Of a DNA stretch of 64,000 nt, positions 44,126-57,165 are shown piece by piece. Each line of letters begins with the position of its first letter. The first letter of the stretch is position 1. Both the position numbers and the translations under genes were made by a program. The notes under the pieces are model-generated. The model worked only from the letters and a program-made list of their open reading frames with translations, did no database searches and had not been told where the DNA came from. The stretch spans positions 65,237,184 through 65,301,183 of the forward strand of contig CM043942.1 in NCBI GenBank assembly GCA_014529385.2, given 5' to 3'. Source of the DNA: Adiantum capillus-veneris. Taxonomy: Eukaryota; Streptophyta; Polypodiopsida; Polypodiales; Pteridaceae.

Positions 44126-46393
44126 ATGGCTTTCTCTTATCCCGAGTTTCATGGAAGAAGTGATGAAGATGTGGAAGAATTTTTGGAAAAGATGGAGGTT
44201 GCCTGCATTAGCAACCAGATTCATGACCCTACGCAAATGTTACGCCTTCTCCAAATTTGTTTGAAGAGTGATGCACGAGCTTGGTCCAAAGCATTTGAAG
44301 AGGAGTTGCGTATGGCTGATCCACCTATAAGATTGAGTTGGGACAATCTAAGGCATGGATTGGAAGTGGAGTTTGTGAAGATAGAAGACCCTGACAAGGT
44401 GTGGCAAGAAGTACAGGCTTTGGTGCAAAAGGAGGGTGAGCCAGTAGATGCGTACATACGTAAGTTTTCATTGGCATGGGAGCGAATGTGCAAGGCTTTA
44501 GCACCACAGGTACCCCTGCCTGACATGATGAAGAAGGACAGGTTCTTGGCTGGTCTTTGGGAGAATATACGTTGGAGAGTGGAGCTAAAGAAGCCTAGGA
44601 CATATGAAGATGCACTAGAGGTAGCAAGGAACAAAGAGTGGAAGCTGAGGAAAATGAGCCAGTTAGGGGTGGAGTCTTTGCCAATGAGGTCTGAATTTCA
44701 GCCTATAGAGTCTTTACAAGGGCGCATGTCAGGGGTTCATCATGAACCAGTGGTTCCTGTTACTACTCAGGTTATGCCAGCAGTGGTCACTACAGCAGTG
44801 CAAGATGATGGCCTAAGGCAAGACATGAGGCAAGTGGTTGATCTGATGAAGAATCTCAGCCTAAACATGCTAGGTCAAGTGGGAAATAATCGAGGTCGAG
44901 GGCGATTTGCAAATCAGCCAGGAGGTGAAGAAAGACCTAGGAATGGTGCTAGACAAAGTAATAGTAGGTTTTGGAGGCAGACGCCCACATGTTATAATTG
45001 TGGAGAGTTGGGTCACATCAGCCTGCAATGTGATAAGCCACCAAGGATGGGGGGAGACATGTATCCATTGCCAAGACAGGTGCTAACTAGGTCAAATGAT
45101 TATGGCATCGAAATTAAGGGAGACGAAGGAACCAGTGGACTGACCCGGGAGGAAAAGGGAAAGACAAAAGTGCTAAGTGTAGTCACCCTGGAGAAGGCAT
45201 CAAAGCTAGAGGATACATTAGTGATGCCTATTGGGAAGAGGACCACAGAGGATAAGGAAGGAAGAAGTGCCCCAGGTCCTAGTAAGAAGAAAGGAAAGAG
45301 CCATGAAGGCAAGGATGTCAAGGCCAAGAGGAAAAGGAGAGCTCGTCGAAAGTTTCATGTTTCAGATTTTCCACTAGGGGATGGGCAATTAAGCTATGAC
45401 TTGAAGGAGGATCTGACGAGCAGGAAGGCAGATGTTACTTTTGGGCAGCTTATAGAGATGGTGCCTAAGCTAAAGCGACAGTGGAAGAGGATGGTTAACC
45501 CAATGGAGAAAGAGCCAGAGAGAGGTTCAGTGAAGGTGTTGGCAATGGACGAGCTACCAGACATTTGTCCAATAGTAGATGTGTGGCATAAAAGGAAAAA
45601 TTTGGGACAAGGTTATGTGGATGGCGGAGCCCAAATATGTGTCATAACACACTCATGCGTTGAGAAGATGGGTCTCACAGTGGCTGGGGTGTCAGGGTTT
45701 CGAATCAGATTGGCAAACCATCAAAAAGTAAAATGCTTGGGTGTTGTAAAGAGCTTAGAAGTGGAGGCATATGATGCAAAGGCAGTGGTTGATTTTCATG
45801 TGATGCCAGCAGGGTTGGGAGCATATCCTATTATACTGGGCAGACCATGGTTACGTGCAGTGGGAGCTGTTCAAGATTGGCGACATGGTACGATTAGCCT
45901 CTATGGAAAGACAGGTACCAAGAAGCTTTATAATATGGACACAAGGAAACGATTAGAGGAGCTTTATGAAGATGAGGATGAGTCTAGTGATGAAGACTCT
46001 TCCACGGTGACAGATGAGGACAGTGATAGCACTACCAGCAGTGATGAGGATGTTGATGTTGCATTTCTTTTGATGGACAAAGAAATCCAGGAGATTGGTT
46101 TAGTCGCATTTGCGAAGGAAGTTGAAGATGAAAGTGAAGGGCCTTATGAAGTGATTGAAGGGCTGATGCAAACCAAGGTTGAGTTGTCAAAGAAGCAGGA
46201 ATTGATGACACAAATGATCAGTGGAGACCTCTCAGCTATGGAGAAGGATATATATTTGCATATGCTGGCTAGTTTTCCTGATTTGTTCATAACTTCATAT
46301 GAAGAGATCGGAGGGTTCAAGGGTGAAGAGATGCATATAGAGCTGAAAGAAGGTGCTAAGCCAGTGCGGCAAAGGCTAAGAAGGATGGGTTAA
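44126..46393 (+). pseudogene. Element D Gag-protease, first part of the gag-pol frame
   Basis: Start chosen at ATG 44126 (context GCCATGG), since the open frame further up lacks an ATG. Residues 1-190: Gag capsid domain (FHGRSDEDVEEFLEKME, WSKAFEEEL, FLAGLWENIRWRVELKKP). About 288: single CCHC knuckle CYNCGELGHISLQC. About 395-415: very basic segment KGKSHEGKDVKAKRKRR. About 497: protease active site YVDGGAQICVITHSC, with YPIILGRPWL near 570. The acidic linker to RT is rich in DE/S. The frame ends at TAA 46391-46393 and continues in the same frame after it, so this is a nonsense mutation. Confidence 0.93.
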
Positions 46394-48790
46394 GAGCAAA
46401 TGGAAGCCTTGCGGGTAGAGGTGGACAAGTTATTGAAGGCAGGGTTCATAGTCCCTATGGAGACCACAGAATGGGTGAGTCCAGTAGTAGTTAGTCCAAA
46501 GAAGGATGGGAAGTGGAGGATTTGTGTAGATTTTAAACCCTTAAATGCAGCCACTAAGAAGAACCCATATCCTCTTCCATTCATCGATCAGATCTTGGAT
46601 TCAGTGGCAGGTTATGAGAGGTACAGTGTGTGTGATGGTTTTTCAGGCTATTTTCAATTGAAGATTGCTCTTAAAGACCGCACAAAGACAACTTTTATTA
46701 CGCCATGGGGCTGCTATTGCTACACAGTATTGCCATTTGGGTTGTCAAATGGACCATCTTTCTATCAAGAAAGAGCAAATTGGGTGTTGGAACCATTCAT
46801 TGGTAGTTGTGTTAAGGCTTTTATGGACGACTTCTGTGTCTATAGCAGTAGGGCTGAGCATCATGAGAAGTTGCAGATGGTATTGGCTCGATATGATGAA
46901 TGTGGAGGACAACTAAATCCAAAGAAATGTCATCTAGCACAGCCAAGGGTGAAGTTATTGGGCCATATGGTGTCAGAAAATGGCATTGAGGCTGATCCAG
47001 ATAAGGTTAAGTCTATTATTCTTCTTCCATCACCTATGAGTACGAAGCAATTGGCAACCTTTATACACAAAGTGAAGTACATGGCACGGTTTATTCCATT
47101 GTCTTCGCAGCTTCTTTATCCATTACAGCAAGTGGCAAAGCATGATCCATTGCAATGGGATGACAAGTGTGAAGAAGTGTTTCAAGAGGTAAAAGAGGTG
47201 TTAGGGGGGTTGTCAGCCATGCAGGCTCCTGATTGGGAGAAAGTTTTTTATGTAAATCCATCAGTAGGGGATGATGCCATTGGAGCCATGCTATTGCAAA
47301 AGGGGAAGGGCAGCCATTATATGAGGCCAGTGTATTGTGCAAGCCGAGTGAAGTTGGTAGCGGAGAGAAAGTTATCGGAAGTAGAGCTAGTGATGGCCAG
47401 TGTAATATTTGCTTGTCGACGATTTCGTCATTACTTGCTACCACGGCCTTTTGTTTTCTTGACGAGTTATGCCTTTTTGCCACAGTTAATTAATGGTATT
47501 AACATGTCAAATGTGGTGAAGAAATGGGTAATTGAGCTGCAAGAGTTTGAGTTCTCTTTTCTAGTGGAAGATAGTACAAGGGCTACCCTAGCTGATTTGT
47601 TGACCTACAAGGAGAATCCCCTTATTGTTAAGGAAGAGGTGGTGAGAAAGGTAGTTGAAGAAGTGCCACAGATCAGCAATGCACATGTGTTGTTCTTTGA
47701 TGGTTCATACAGAAAGAGCCATGATGCAGCTTCAGGGGGTATAGCACTTTATGATCCAGAGGGGAAGCTAGTATGCAAGAGAGGGTTCAAATTGGATGCG
47801 CATAGTAACAATGAGGCTGAATATGCTACATTGGAAGCCGGATTACACATTTGTTTGAAGCATGGGGTTCGAAGGTTGAGCATAAAAGGTGATGCCTTGT
47901 TAGTGGTGAAGCAAGTGTTGGGTGTGTGGAAGAGCAAGAACACCTCATTGAAGGAAATGTGCTTCAGAATTAAAGGCCTGTTAAAAAAGTTTGAAGCATG
48001 GAGTATCAGACACATTGAACGTGCTCTAAATGGAGAGGCACATGAAGCAGCTCAAGGCATGATTGGGGAGCTATTTGTGTTGAGGACCACTTTACCTCTT
48101 TATCATGGCCGGGAAAGTTTGGCTCAAGAAGAGGAGTTTTTGCTAACAGGAATCATTCCAAAGGAGATTCAGAAGTCTAAGAAGTATGGCTTTGTGCGTA
48201 GAGCATACAGGTACAAATTGATTGGTGATGTCTTATACATGAAAGGGGCTGATCTCGTGTTGAGACGTGTACCTTGGCGGGAGGAGCTTTACAGAGTGTT
48301 GGAAGAGAATCACGAAGGCGCATGTGGTGGCCATTTTGCTCTAAAGATCACCTTGCATAAGATTTTGCAAGAGGGGTATGTATGGCCTAGTTTGCACAAG
48401 GATGTTCACCATTGGTGTAGGTCTTGCAATAGGTGTCAAGCATTTGGGAAGAGAGTGTTGAAGCCAGAGCTACGAAAAACCATTATGGCGTTTGATGTGT
48501 TTGAAAAGTGGGGGATTGATGCAATAGGCCCGTTACCTATCACAAGCAGGGGCAAAAGCTATATTTTGACGGCAGTGGACTATCTTTCTAGATGGGCAGA
48601 GGCTACAGCAGTAAAACAGATCACTGCAAAGGATGTGGCAAAATTTGTGTATGATGAAATATGTTGCAAGTTTGGGGTGCCATTAGAGCTACTTTCAGAT
48701 AAGGGGCCAGGATTTAGAGCTAAACTGCTAGACTTCTTATGCACAAAGATGAAGATTAGGCACCAGCATACCACTCCTTATTACCCGTAG
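46394..48790 (+). pseudogene. Element D RT, two RNase H domains and integrase core, middle part of the frame
   Basis: Same frame as gag. RT: SPKKDGKWRICVDFKPLN, YSVCDGFSGYFQL, LPFGLSNGPSFYQ, AFMDDFCVYSS. RT-linked RNase H is weak (YVNPSVGDDAIGAML; the usual second Asp segment reads LTSYAFL). A second RNase H follows: VLFFDGSYRKSHDAASGG, NNEAEYATLEAG, IKGDALLVVKQV, then EAHEAAQG where the last Asp would be expected (His instead). A dual arrangement marks Tat-type gypsy elements. Integrase: HEGACGGHF, CRSCNRCQ, WGIDAIGPL, LLSDKGPGF, then YYP and a TAG at 48788-48790, where the family has CAG (YYPQ). Confidence 0.93.
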
Positions 48791-49477
48791 TGTAATGGCT
48801 TAAATGAAAGGTTCAATGGTGAGTTGGTACAAATTCTTTCTAAAGTGAGAGAGCACCAAGGAAAGAATTGGGATTTGGAATTGCCTAGTGCATTATGGGC
48901 TTACCGTACTTCAGTGAAGACAGGTACAGGGTTTACTCCATTTCATTTGGTGTATGGAAAGGAAGCACTATTGCCTGTGGAGGTAGAGTTGCCTGCGGTC
49001 AAGATGTTAGAGAAGTTGCTTGGGCCGCCTAGTGATGCATTCAAAGAGAGGCTCTTGCAGTTACAAGAGGTCCAGTTGGATAGGATGAGCGCATTGGAGC
49101 ATTATGGGCAGATGCAGGATAAGGCTTTGACAAAGATAAATGAAAAGGTCAAAAGTAAGGGTATCAAGCAACATGACTTGGTTTTGCGCTACAACAGTAA
49201 GCTGGACAACACCTTCCAAAAGAAGTTTCAAATTAAGTGGGAAGGCCCTTTCAAGGTAGTAGAGTGTTTTCCAAATGGCACATATCAGCTGGCTAACCTG
49301 GATGGTGTTCTACATAAGTCAAGGGTAAATGGATTGCGTCTTAAATTGTATCATGCTAGATTGATGATGGTGGAGCAAGATGAGTTTTCTGAAGAGCGAG
49401 TGATGTCTGTGAGGGATGAGGAGACCTGTGATGTGGCGAGTCTCATATCTCTCTTTGCTGCTGCTGATCATGAATGA
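48791..49477 (+). pseudogene. Element D integrase C-terminal part
   Basis: Continues in the same frame directly after the TAG: CNGLNERFNGEL contains the catalytic Glu of the DDE triad. Then LWAYRTSVKTGTGFTPF, VYGKEALLPVE and the C-terminal domain (KWEGPFKVVECF, YQLANLDG, RVNGLRLKLYH). It ends at TGA 49475-49477, 28 bp before the 3' LTR. No extra ORF follows, unlike element A. If the two stops arose recently, all catalytic motifs except RNase H remnants are otherwise intact. Confidence 0.92.
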
Positions 49478-49505
49478 TCTAGCAGGCTAGGGGATGGGCA
49501 AATTA

Positions 49506-50646
49506 TGTCAGGATTTTTTTGGAGCAAGGGATTGCGCATATGTACATATACATGCATGGTGCATCAAATAAAGTATTGCCCATTTTCTAGAGCCAGGTGG
49601 TTACGTGGGGCCCACATGTGTACAGGAAGGACACCGTGTACATAGTGCATCGATTTTCACTATCACCAGTACCAGTATGTTTTTTCTACAATAATGAGGA
49701 GTTTATAGCGCGTAAAACTTCTCGAGGAAGCTATCCGCGGGCCGACGACGTGAGGTCAGCAGGTGCGTCAGATGGCATCTAGTGGCGTCAGGAGGGCGAA
49801 CGAGGTCAATATTTGCACGCGGATGAGGACGGACACAACGTGGGTGTTTTCTTGTGAGAGTTATGCAGAAAGGTCATCATTAGGACCTTTTTTTGGGGCC
49901 ACTTCACGTGGTGGCGAGGTGAATTATTGGAAAAAAGCTGAGTGCCAGGTGTGCGAATGATGCAAAAAGGTGACAACTATGCACTGCGAGGTCAGTTTTT
50001 GGCCTGTTCGGGGTCCGTTTGAGGTCATCTAAAAGGCCAAGGGTGCCCAACTAATAAAGCTAAGTGTGGGAACTGAAAAAAGAGAGAGAAGACCAGAAAA
50101 AACGTGGAGAAGAGAGGAGGAACAGCCGCAGGTGTGTTTTTGCTCATTTTGGAGCCTGTTTTGGCCGTAAACTGCTCATCCGAGGTCGGATTTGAGCACT
50201 TTGACATTGTAGACTGGGGTTTTGGGCCGTTCCGGACGCGATGGAGCTGTCCATTTTGCCAAATTCCTCACTCTTTTCCTGCTGTTTTTCTGTGTAAGTT
50301 CCTCCTATGAGCGAAGTTTCTGCTCCAGTTTGTGATTGTATCTGGCTTCTTTTACCCATAGTGTGTGAGCTATTTGCCCCATTGGTGTTGGCCCAAGCTC
50401 AGTTGTATCTAAACATCAGAAATTCTCCTCTTTTGAGCTGAGTTTTTTGGGTGTGTGTGTGTGTGTGTGTGTGTGTGGAGTGGGCAAGTGGATAGTCTCT
50501 CTCCTCTCACTCCAGAGGTGTGTTCCCTGTCTCGGCCAGGTGTGTTGTGTAAGCCGAGTGGTGCCCCATAGTGTGTGTGTGTATCTTCCCAAGAGTGTGT
50601 GTCGGGTCGTTATAGAGGCGCTGTGTGTGTTTTCATCCCGCTCACA
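49506..50646 (+). repeat. Element D 3' LTR
   Basis: 1141 bp, nearly identical to 41909-43051. It is preceded by the polypurine tract AGGGGATGGGCAA (49490-49502). The (GT)n tract is at 50451-50477. Confidence 0.95.
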
Positions 50647-50659
50647 CCGTCTGTAGCAG

Positions 50660-50674
50660 TGGTATCAGAGCGAG
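50660..50674 (+). other. Element E primer binding site
   Basis: TGGTATCAGAGCGAG, one base inside the end of E's 5' LTR. This is the common plant primer site complementary to initiator tRNA-Met. It shows that 50651-50658 is an LTR end and that E runs on the plus strand. Confidence 0.9.
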
Positions 50675-52042
<1,368 letters not shown>

Positions 52043-52377
52043 CCAGTTCGTACTCACTTTGACCATTCAAGAATCTATAAATTAAATACGTGCAAGAGGG
52101 AAATGGTCACTCTTGCACGGGGGGGGATTGCACCCAGTGTCTGTGTACTTCTTCTCCCCTCTCCCCTCTTCTCTTGCCGTGCCGGCGTAGCACTCCGCTC
52201 TAGGAGGTGCGCCTGCACACGCTCTCTCGCTCTCTCTCGCACTATGTTCCTCTTTGTTCGTGTATCTTGCGATTATGCGTCTTTGTGGTCGACAGGTATG
52301 TAAATTTATTCATTTATCTCTTGCTTTGTGCTATTTTTGAGTAGTTTGCAGGGCTCTCTACGCTCCCGTCTGTAGCA
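52043..52377 (+). repeat. Element E 3' LTR, 5'-truncated
   Basis: Aligns with 41577-41908 plus CTGTAGCA. It ends at 52377 next to the TGTGT duplication. About 150 bp of its start, and the polypurine tract, are missing. Confidence 0.85.
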
Positions 52378-52382
52378 TGTGT

Positions 52383-52939
52383 AGACTGCCCATAGCCTAC
52401 CTTCTGCACTCCATGCATTCCTTTGCAACCTGTCTACTCTATACCAAGCAGCACCAAGCATATTATCATCAAAAATACATGTACCTGACACCAAGCTACA
52501 ACACATGTTTGACCCTCCCTCCCAACCAAATAAAGTGGAGGCCTTGAGTGTATAACCCTGTACCTGCTGAACTAGCCTCCATGGAGCTGTATCTACCATC
52601 TTTTTCATCAACCATAATTCACATAACTTCACTGGAAGCAAAGCCACTACTTGAGATTCTCCTTTCTCCCCCATTGGACATGTCTGTTACATCGGAATCC
52701 TAGGTCAGGTGGTGCCTTAAACCTTAAGGAAATTGACAAAACCCTTTGCATTAGGCCACCCATTCGTCCCATACTCACATATGTAATTTGCAAAAAAAAA
52801 CCAACGAGCCATGACTCCAAAATCAATAGAGAATGATTTTGTCTCTTGTACGGTTGTTTGTCATCATTTTGTACTTGTTTTTTCATATTATTCAAACAAT
52901 TTGATTATTGCAACACGTGCATAGAACGGCCTCCACAGA
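52383..52939. other. No gene seen; probably element F interior or its target
   Basis: Follows the right-hand target duplication of E. Frames at 52306-52674 and 52651-52836 have no motif. No similarity to pol was found. Confidence 0.5.
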
Positions 52940-53338
52940 AACCTCCCTACCACGATCATGCACACTCGATGCTTGGGGACATTGCTGGTGAACTTTTGTC
53001 AAAATTAGGCAACAAGGGACTGTACGGGGGTGGTGGGATAGCCACAACACATGGAGGTACCCAACAAGGATAGTGGAAACAAAAGAAATTTGTGCGCCAC
53101 CCCATGAAAGACAACATTTTGACCACGCCAAAATGCTATAATGTGTGTTTGGTCAAAATAATTTCATACGTGCCGTATAGAACATGAACTTTTTTTTTGC
53201 ATCCAATGTTCCCATCAAGCACCGCCGTGCATCATGGGTATCTTGCCACCCTCGAATGGTCCCCCGGTTGTCCGATTTTGACAAAAATAGACCAGCACTA
53301 TCTCCCGGCCATTGAGTCCTTGTGATCACAATTGGGAC
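52940..53338. repeat. About 400-bp imperfect palindrome (inverted duplication)
   Basis: The left half (52940-53130) and the reverse complement of the right half (53135-53338) align along their whole length. Shared blocks are TGCTGGT, TTTTGTCAAAAT, GGGTGG, GATA, ACATTTTGACCA and CCAAAATGCTATAATGTGTG. The centre lies at about 53132. Arms are roughly 65-70% identical by eye. Both arms can be read as the same short protein on opposite strands (VRGWWDSHNTWR against IRGWQDTHDARR), so the duplicated unit may be coding in origin. Confidence 0.75.
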
Positions 53339-55323
53339 TTTAAATGAAACAACTTGAGACTTAGTACAAATACTAAAAGAACACAATGCCCACAATCAAT
53401 GTTACAATTGGACCAGATTATAGAAATACGAGTTATTGATATTACACGAAAAGATTACAAATCTCAAAAAGAGAGGTTACATGGATAATCTAATTTTTTT
53501 GTAAGCACCCTTCCTTTTAAAAGTTGATTGCTAGGACTTAATTTGTGTTTTTCAAGGTGACTCACTTTGCATGCACCATACATGAAACGCCATCGTGAAA
53601 CAATCGCACCAAAATGTGCTTGGTGGCACCTTGTAGGGCCAATAAAGCAACATGTCGTATCCATGTTACAAAATCACTATATTCATCCATTATCTCTTTC
53701 ACCATCCAAGAGAAGCCCACTTTTGGTATGATTACCTTAGTGCTCTTTGGATACTTCCAAATCTTTCACAAAGCCACTGTTCCTGGCCCCCATTTCAATT
53801 TCTTCTCTGTTGTTGATGGTGGTGGAGGAGTTGCCTGTTGGGCCCATTGAGAAGAGTCCTTTTTTATACTTTGTCCTCCGCTCTTCCTAGGCTTGTGTTC
53901 TTTGGGTGTGAGCTTGTCCTTCTTCTTCTTTGCACATTTTTTTTCTCTCTCTGGAACCTTAGAAGTCTTAGAGATCCTAGTGGTAGCTTGTTAGGCGTCC
54001 TAAGCTCTATCCTCTGTCGCCTTCTTCTTCCCCTTTGCCCATGCTTGTGAATTGGCAAGATGGGCTCTCTCAGCCTCTACTCTCTGCCTCCTGCGTCCAA
54101 TGTGCTTCCCTCTTAGCCTCCTCTTTATTTTCTCTCTCTTTCATTTAGTTTTAGCCTCTTATCTCCTCACGCTTTGGATACGGGGTCACATCGCATTACT
54201 TTTATCACCTTTTGTTTGAACCATTGGCCAAATTTTCATAGTGTAGTTTCTTCAGTGTCAGGTGTTGTGAAAATATGCAAGATCTCCTCATTTTGCAACG
54301 GACCTCACTTGTTCGTGTTTCTTAGACAGCTCTTTGTAAATATGAGAGTGATGGGAGATCCAATAGAGACATGCGGTTGGCATGATTTAGTGGTGGAAGA
54401 TCACCAAACATCAGTTGCATGGTGGTTTGATCCTCTAGATTTGAAGGTTGGGGAGGTTGTTGGGCATCTGGAGGTGGTTGTGGTGTTATGTTATCCACAT
54501 GTGGTTGAGGTTGTGGATTTAACATGAGTTGATGGTTGTGATTTATTACCATGTGAGTGGTGGTGGTGGTGGCATTGGTGTGCATAGTGCTTTGGTCCTG
54601 TGTGTCATCCATATGGTGGTAGATATGAGTGCATGCTTGTTTGTGCATGCAAGAATCTCCTAGAACGTGAAAATGAGATATGAATGAACTTCAAGTTGTG
54701 AGTTTTGACTTATATAGTACTATTGAACTAATAAAAACTAAAAAACATTCCAAAAGAGATGAAACTTTACCTACGAATCCACTAATTGTGTCGTCAAAAA
54801 ATCACTTGGCATTACAATGCATGTTTATCATAGAAATAATTAGGGTAAAGAATTTATCAGTTTTCAATCCAACCAATGCCAGTTTGTTTCCTTGATGTGC
54901 CGAGTCGCAGAGTAGCATACTCTTGATCTAATGTAGCATTAAGAAAATATTGTTTTGTCCTGTTAGTAATTGCTTGAAACAGATGGGGATTGAATGAAAT
55001 TTGAAGCTAGCTTCATCAAGTAAATTAGAGAGAGGTGTATTGGTGACAACTACAAACGGAGGATGTCGTCTATGGAGAAAAGAAATAGGGAGTGCTCAAA
55101 GATATGATATTTGGATGATGTTGTGGAAGGAAGAAAGGTAGGGAATTTTGGTTTGTCATAATAATCAATATCTAATTCTCCTAAATGATTTTATCATGTT
55201 AAACTGATCATTTAATATGGGGAAGTGCGAGGGGAGAAAAAGCTAGAATATTGGTTAAGCTAGCAGACCGGCCACAATAGGGATCCAAAGGAGGGAAAAT
55301 AGGGATCCAAAGGGGGAGGCATC
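53339..55323. other. Old unassigned DNA with a low-complexity frame
   Basis: A minus-strand frame at 54322-54648 (108 codons) is very rich in His, Thr, Asn, Gln and Pro and is probably low-complexity. Other frames (53464-53664, 53838-54058) have no motif. At 55278 and 55300 the word AATAGGGATCCAAAG is repeated, ending in a purine-rich AAAGGGGGAGG right before LTR G. Confidence 0.5.
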
Positions 55324-55530
55324 TGTAAAAGAGCCATGTGCAACAATGGGCTTAAACGACCCTAAGGTTCAGCCCATCAAGACTTCCAAAATGCTAAGGT
55401 TCCAAAATTCAAAGGTTGTGTCCAAAGGTCAAACATTGGGGGAATTGGATGTTTTGTGTGTGTCCCAAAAGTCTTTGGCAATCCCTACATAGGAGGGGGC
55501 GAGCCTTGCAAGTAGGGGATGAGAAAGAAA

Positions 55531-55571
<41 letters not shown>

Positions 55572-56763
55572 GATCCCTTTACACAAAGGGAATGAGGGAC
55601 ACATGTTAGAACCCTAGCCCAGATGCCCACAAGGTGTACCCAATTCCTATTGGATGGCCTTGGAGGTGGACCAATGAGAATTAGGCTAGAGTAAATCTAG
55701 TTTAATTAATTAAAAAACACTTAATAAAAGAACCAATAAGAATTAATCTCTCTAGAAGATTATGGACAGTCTCCCAAGGGGACCAATGAGCATTCAACAA
55801 CCCAATGGCTTGCCTGATTCCTATTGGCCAGGAGGCAAAGGGGTCCAATGAGAGTTTATTTGAATTAAATAACTACAGAAAGTTCTCACAAAAGGGGAAA
55901 GGAGGACACATGTCATAAGGCTATCACTTATGCTGCTTAATTACCATTGGCTAAGCCTAGGGAGGTCCAATAGGATGTTAGCAAGAGAAAATAGAAAGAG
56001 GGGTCAACCAAGAGAGAGAGGGGGCTGATTTTTCAAAGGCATTATCACCTACACACTCACACTAGCTCATGTGTGAAGTAAAGAAGAGTCTCTCCCCTTC
56101 TCAAGCTTTAATGGAAAGCTGATCACCTACTCCAAGCTTGTGAGAAGGGAGGCCTACACCAAAAACTCTTGGCTTTGTGATGCAAATCCAACCAAGAGCC
56201 AAGATTCAATGCATGCTCATCTCCTCTACCATGATAATTACTAAGCTAAGCTATGCTAATATGAGTGATTATGTGAGGAGATGTTCAACTTTCTCATAAG
56301 AATACTCCTTCTTCCTCTCAATCTACTCTCATACCCCACTAGCTCTCACCATCTTCGAAGGTGTGTGAGGTCTTGGGTCTGAGACCATGAGGGAATTGAT
56401 GTTGTGTTTGATATGTTTTTTGCGTAGTGCATGAAGTTTCCGTCTTCATTGCACTAGCTAGTATTGAAGGAACACAAGAAATTGTATTGTAAAATGTCTC
56501 TCTTGATGGGAGAAACCATAATACAAAGCCTTTTGGAGGGGGGACCGGCTCCATGAAAATCCGTTCCTCAACTGTTGTCAATTGCTTAATTTCTCTCTCT
56601 TTTGAAGTATTGTTCATGCTATCTAACTAGGTGTTATGCTTTTTGTTGCTCTCTCTACCAAAGCACTCTTGTTATTCTCATTAGGAACCTATTCTAATGA
56701 AATGCTCACTATGTTCATGCTATTTTCCACTACACACAAGTTTCTAGGCCATTAAATGTTACA
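55324..56763 (+). repeat. Element G 5' LTR
   Basis: Begins TGTAA and ends TTACA (inverted ends), 1440 bp, directly followed by a primer site. It contains a (CA)n run at 55533-55570. No partner LTR is in the window because G is cut by copia H. The sequence to the left (AAAGGGGGAGGCATC) looks like a polypurine tract, which is unusual beside a 5' LTR. Confidence 0.7.
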
Positions 56764-56764
56764 T

Positions 56765-56776
56765 TGGTATCAGAGC
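56765..56776 (+). other. Element G primer binding site
   Basis: TGGTATCAGAGC one base after the LTR end TTACA; complementary to initiator tRNA-Met. Confidence 0.9.
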
Positions 56777-57165
56777 ACAAGGTTTCTATTTTCTTGCTCA
56801 AGAAGGGAGGTCCTCAAGCTAGCTATAAATGGTTGGTACTATTAATTGCATGTGAGTAAGTAGAATAGAAATTTTGCAGCCTTGGAGTGCGCCTGCCTTT
56901 GTGCAATTAATGGGGCATCATCGTTGAGAGCTATGGTCTTAATAGTGGAGTCCTACGGGGCTTGCCTATGGATTAACCACTATTGAGCTATTAAATCTTG
57001 TCAGGAGCCCGTGTTGTTTTGGTGTTGAATGACCCTCTCTTCTATTCCTTGCAATTAATGGTATTCAAGCCACGGGTACAGTAGCTTGAGTGCTTTTTCT
57101 AAATGGTTAAAGAGGAGTAGCAACTAGGGCTTGAAGTGCCAAAGTACACCTAAAAAGTTGTTAGA

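Larger units (their letters stand above)
41909..50646 (+). mobile_element. Element D: young Tat-like Ty3/gypsy retrotransposon
   Basis: 8.7 kb. LTRs 41909-43051 and 49506-50646 start TGTCA and end CTCACA; they differ by about 7 substitutions and one GT unit (over 99% identity by eye), implying recent insertion. Target duplication CCGT at 41905-41908 and 50647-50650; the unoccupied sequence CGCTCCCGTCTGTAGCA is present at 52361-52377. The primer site, a leader with a minisatellite, a single gag-pol frame (44126-49477) interrupted by two stops, a polypurine tract GGGGATGGGCAA and the LTR are all in place. Confidence 0.96.

Noticed and set aside
44126-48790. Programmed stop-codon readthrough in element D gag-pol
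   Set aside because: Two different stops at places with no known recoding (after the protease linker and within integrase YYPQ) are better explained as mutations. A single stop at a gag-pol boundary would have been more convincing.
54322-54648. His/Gln/Pro-rich protein gene
   Set aside because: Low-complexity composition, no domain, no neighbouring exons; likely chance frame in a TGG/CCA-rich stretch.
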